NCBI RefSeq assembly: GCF_000612545.2
Contig: NZ_CP097800.1
Coordinates: 4,724,501 to 4,788,500 of the forward strand
Reading direction: 5' to 3'
DNA length: 64,000 nt
Source: Streptomyces sp. PCS3-D2
Lineage (GTDB): Bacteria > Actinomycetota > Actinomycetes > Streptomycetales > Streptomycetaceae
This document shows, piece by piece, positions 62,290-64,000 of the stretch; the stretch's first letter is position 1; every line of letters starts with the position of its first letter. The translations under genes and the position numbers were made by a program. The notes beneath the pieces were generated by a model. It saw nothing but the letters and a program-made list of their open reading frames with translations. It did no database searches and was not told the DNA's origin.

Positions 62290-62830
62290 GCTTCCGGGGA
62301 GGCCGTCCCCGCGGTCGGTGGTTCGGCCGGAGCGTCCGCCCGCGCGGCACGCCGCGGGGGCGGGAGGGGCGCGCCCGCAGGGCGAGCGAGCATCGCCCCG
62401 TACGGGCCGTTCCGGCCGTAGGTGCGAGCCGAGGAGGCACCCCGCGCGGGGCGCCACCGCGCGCCGGATCCTGTGCGGGCCGCTGCTTCCACCCGGCTCC
62501 CGCCGCGTCCCCGGCAGGGGCGGGCACGAGAGGCCGGGCGGACCGGGACCGTCTCCCCCGCGGGGGCGGTACGGCGGGTCGGGCCCACTCGGGCCCGCTC
62601 CCGCAGGAGCGGACGGGCGGTCCGGTCCGGACGGGGACCGTCAGCCCCGCGGGGGCGGCCCGGCGCGTCCGGACCGGGACCGTCACCCTCGCGGGGCGGA
62701 GAGCCGGGCCCGGGCCGCCCGGACCGCTGCCCCCGCGGGAGCGGAAGGGCGTGGCGGGAACTCCGCCGCCCTCTCAGGAGTCGGATGCTATGCAGACAAA
62801 CCGGCACGCCCCCGGGGAAGGCAGGAGCAC
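62290..62830. repeat. 540-base gap with imperfect 40-bp repeats
   Basis: Very GC-rich spacer with no supportable gene. Around 62539, 62629 and 62671 the sequence GGACCGGGACCGTC, followed by CCCCGCGGGGGCGG-type palindromes, recurs three times imperfectly. Third-position composition does not support coding. The end of the gap must hold the DUF445 promoter. Confidence 0.5.
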
Positions 62831-64000
62831 GTGGACAACCGCAGCACAACCGGCGACGGCGCCGGCGGCGCAGCCGCCGGTACGGCCGGCGGCACCGCCC
62901 CGCCACCACCACTGCCGCCCTCGTCCCCCGCCCGCGGAGCATTCGTGTTCAACGCCGCCGACGAGGAGCGCCGCCGCGGCGTCCGCCGGATGAAGGCCAC
63001 CGCGACCGGCCTCCTGCTCCTGGTCGCGCTGGTGTACGTACTGGCCACGTACGCCCAGCACGCCTGGGGCGCCGGTGGCTGGGCCGGCTACGTCGCCGCG
63101 GCTGCGGAAGCCGGCATGGTCGGCGCGCTCGCGGACTGGTTCGCCGTCACCGCCCTCTTCAAGCGGCCGCTCGGCCTACCCATCCCGCACACCGCGATCA
63201 TCCCGACCAAGAAGGACCAGCTCGGCGTCACCCTGGGCGAGTTCGTCGGCGAGAACTTCCTCTCCGCCGACGTGGTCCGGGCCCGCCTCCACGCCCTCGG
63301 CATCGGCGGCCGCCTCGGTGCCTGGCTGGCCGAGCCCGCGCACGCCGACCGGGTCACGGCCGAACTGGCCACGGCCCTGCGCGGCGCACTGACCGTCCTG
63401 CGGGACTCCGACGTGCAGGCAGTGGTCGGCGAGGCCATCACCCGGCGGGCCGAGTCCGCCGAGATCGCGCCGGGCATCGGCAAGACCCTGCAGAAGATCG
63501 TCTCGGACGGCGGTCACCGCCGCGCCGTCGACCTCGTCTGCGCCAAGGCGCACGACTGGCTGATCACCCACGGAGACTCGATCACGGACGCCGTCCAGGG
63601 CGGAGCCCCCGGCTGGACCCCCCGGTTCGTCGACCGCAAGGTCGGCGAGCGCGTCTACAAGGAGCTGCTCCGCTTCGTCACGGAGATGCGGGACATGCCC
63701 GAGCATCCGGCGCGCGCGGCGGTCGACCGCTTCCTGCGTGATTTCGCGGCCGACCTGCAGTCGGACACGGCGACGCGCGCCAAGGTGGAACGCCTCAAGT
63801 CCGAGATCCTGGCCCGCGACGAGGTCCAGGACGTCATCGCCTCCGCCTGGTCCGCGATCCGCTCGATGATCATCTCGGCGGCGGAGGACGAGCAGAGCGA
63901 GCTGCGTCTGAGGGTCCGCGCCTCGCTGATCTCCCTGGGCGCGCGCCTGGCCACCGACGGTCGCCTCCAGGCGAAGGTGGAGGGCTGGATCGAGGGTGCG
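62831..64000 (+). CDS. DUF445 domain membrane protein (3' end outside window)
   Basis: Open from a GTG at 62831 to the window edge, 390 codons with no stop. A Gly/Ala/Pro N terminus is followed by VFNAADEERRRGVRRMKATA, a membrane helix (GLLLLVALVYVLATYA) and the DUF445 core (GMVGALADWFAVTALFKRPL then GLPIPHTAIIPTKKDQLG). Long helical segments follow. DUF445 proteins are of unknown function and often have an envelope location. An overlapping +1 frame open from 62422 to 63741 is rejected because this frame carries the conserved family sequence. GCAGGAG precedes the GTG. Confidence 0.9.
   Translation, partial: MDNRSTTGDGAGGAAAGTAGGTAPPPPLPPSSPARGAFVFNAADEERRRGVRRMKATATGLLLLVALVYVLATYAQHAWGAGGWAGYVAAAAEAGMVGALADWFAVTALFKRPLGLPIPHTAIIPTKKDQLGVTLGEFVGENFLSADVVRARLHALGIGGRLGAWLAEPAHADRVTAELATALRGALTVLRDSDVQAVVGEAITRRAESAEIAPGIGKTLQKIVSDGGHRRAVDLVCAKAHDWLITHGDSITDAVQGGAPGWTPRFVDRKVGERVYKELLRFVTEMRDMPEHPARAAVDRFLRDFAADLQSDTATRAKVERLKSEILARDEVQDVIASAWSAIRSMIISAAEDEQSELRLRVRASLISLGARLATDGRLQAKVEGWIEGA

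Noticed and set aside
62422-63741. Plus-strand open frame of 439 codons
   Set aside because: The overlapping frame from 62831 encodes clear DUF445 sequence; this one gives Arg/Pro-rich sequence typical of a shadow frame.

Overview
The window is chromosomal DNA from a Streptomyces or very close relative. GC content and GC at third codon positions are very high, GTG and TTG starts are common, and genus-specific genes are present (SsgG, DUF3039, DasR-type boxes, Streptomyces leader peptide). From memory, the gene order follows the S. coelicolor core block that runs from about SCO2951 (malic enzyme) through SCO2950 (HU), SCO2949 (MurA), SCO2927 (HppD), SCO2924 (SsgG) and SCO2905-2907 (nagF/E1/E2) to about SCO289x. 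This synteny is recollection, not a search result.

Layout. 0-7 kb: malic enzyme, HU, MurA, YqgE, DUF3039 and a GH20 hexosaminidase. 7-12.5 kb: a three-gene xanthine-dehydrogenase-family operon whose Fe-S subunit carries a very long His-rich N-terminal extension and whose molybdopterin subunit looks degenerate at key motifs. 12.6-19.2 kb: an ESX/type VII-like accessory island (helical proteins, a WXG protein with a Pro/Gly tail, a mycosin protease, a large helical protein, a lipoprotein) without translocase genes. 19.3-27.4 kb: MFS pump, a ribbon-helix-helix/Doc toxin-antitoxin pair with a phased repeat operator, helicase, IclR regulator, Lon-like protease, and an ArsR-MFS pair with a perfect inverted-repeat operator. 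27.4-39.4 kb: Lrp regulator and hppD, TPR protein, FAD oxidase, ssgG, two RDD proteins and a secreted M6 protease.

39.4-48.5 kb: NAD salvage (nicotinamidase, nicotinate phosphoribosyltransferase), clpS-DUF2017, amino-acid permease, and a mec-cysO-cysM cysteine locus with a cysteine-type leader peptide and attenuator hairpin. It also holds a DUF488 gene that has absorbed an interspersed repeat, and an MBL hydrolase. 48.5-54 kb: N-acetylglucosamine PTS genes under DasR-like boxes, RNase PH, a lipoprotein and RdgB. 54-64 kb: an unusual short-variable-arm tRNA-Leu(UAG), Bcp, DUF3618, a GroES-like protein, a guanidine-III riboswitch with an SMR exporter, a class A PBP, an ABC-2 exporter operon, a DUF1707 protein and a 3'-truncated DUF445 gene.

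Most of the window is housekeeping. The places most worth a second look are the XDH-family operon, the orphan ESX-like island, the two operator structures (toxin-antitoxin and pncB/clpS), the cysteine leader with the CysO tail, and the tRNA. No complete new defence or biosynthetic system was seen.
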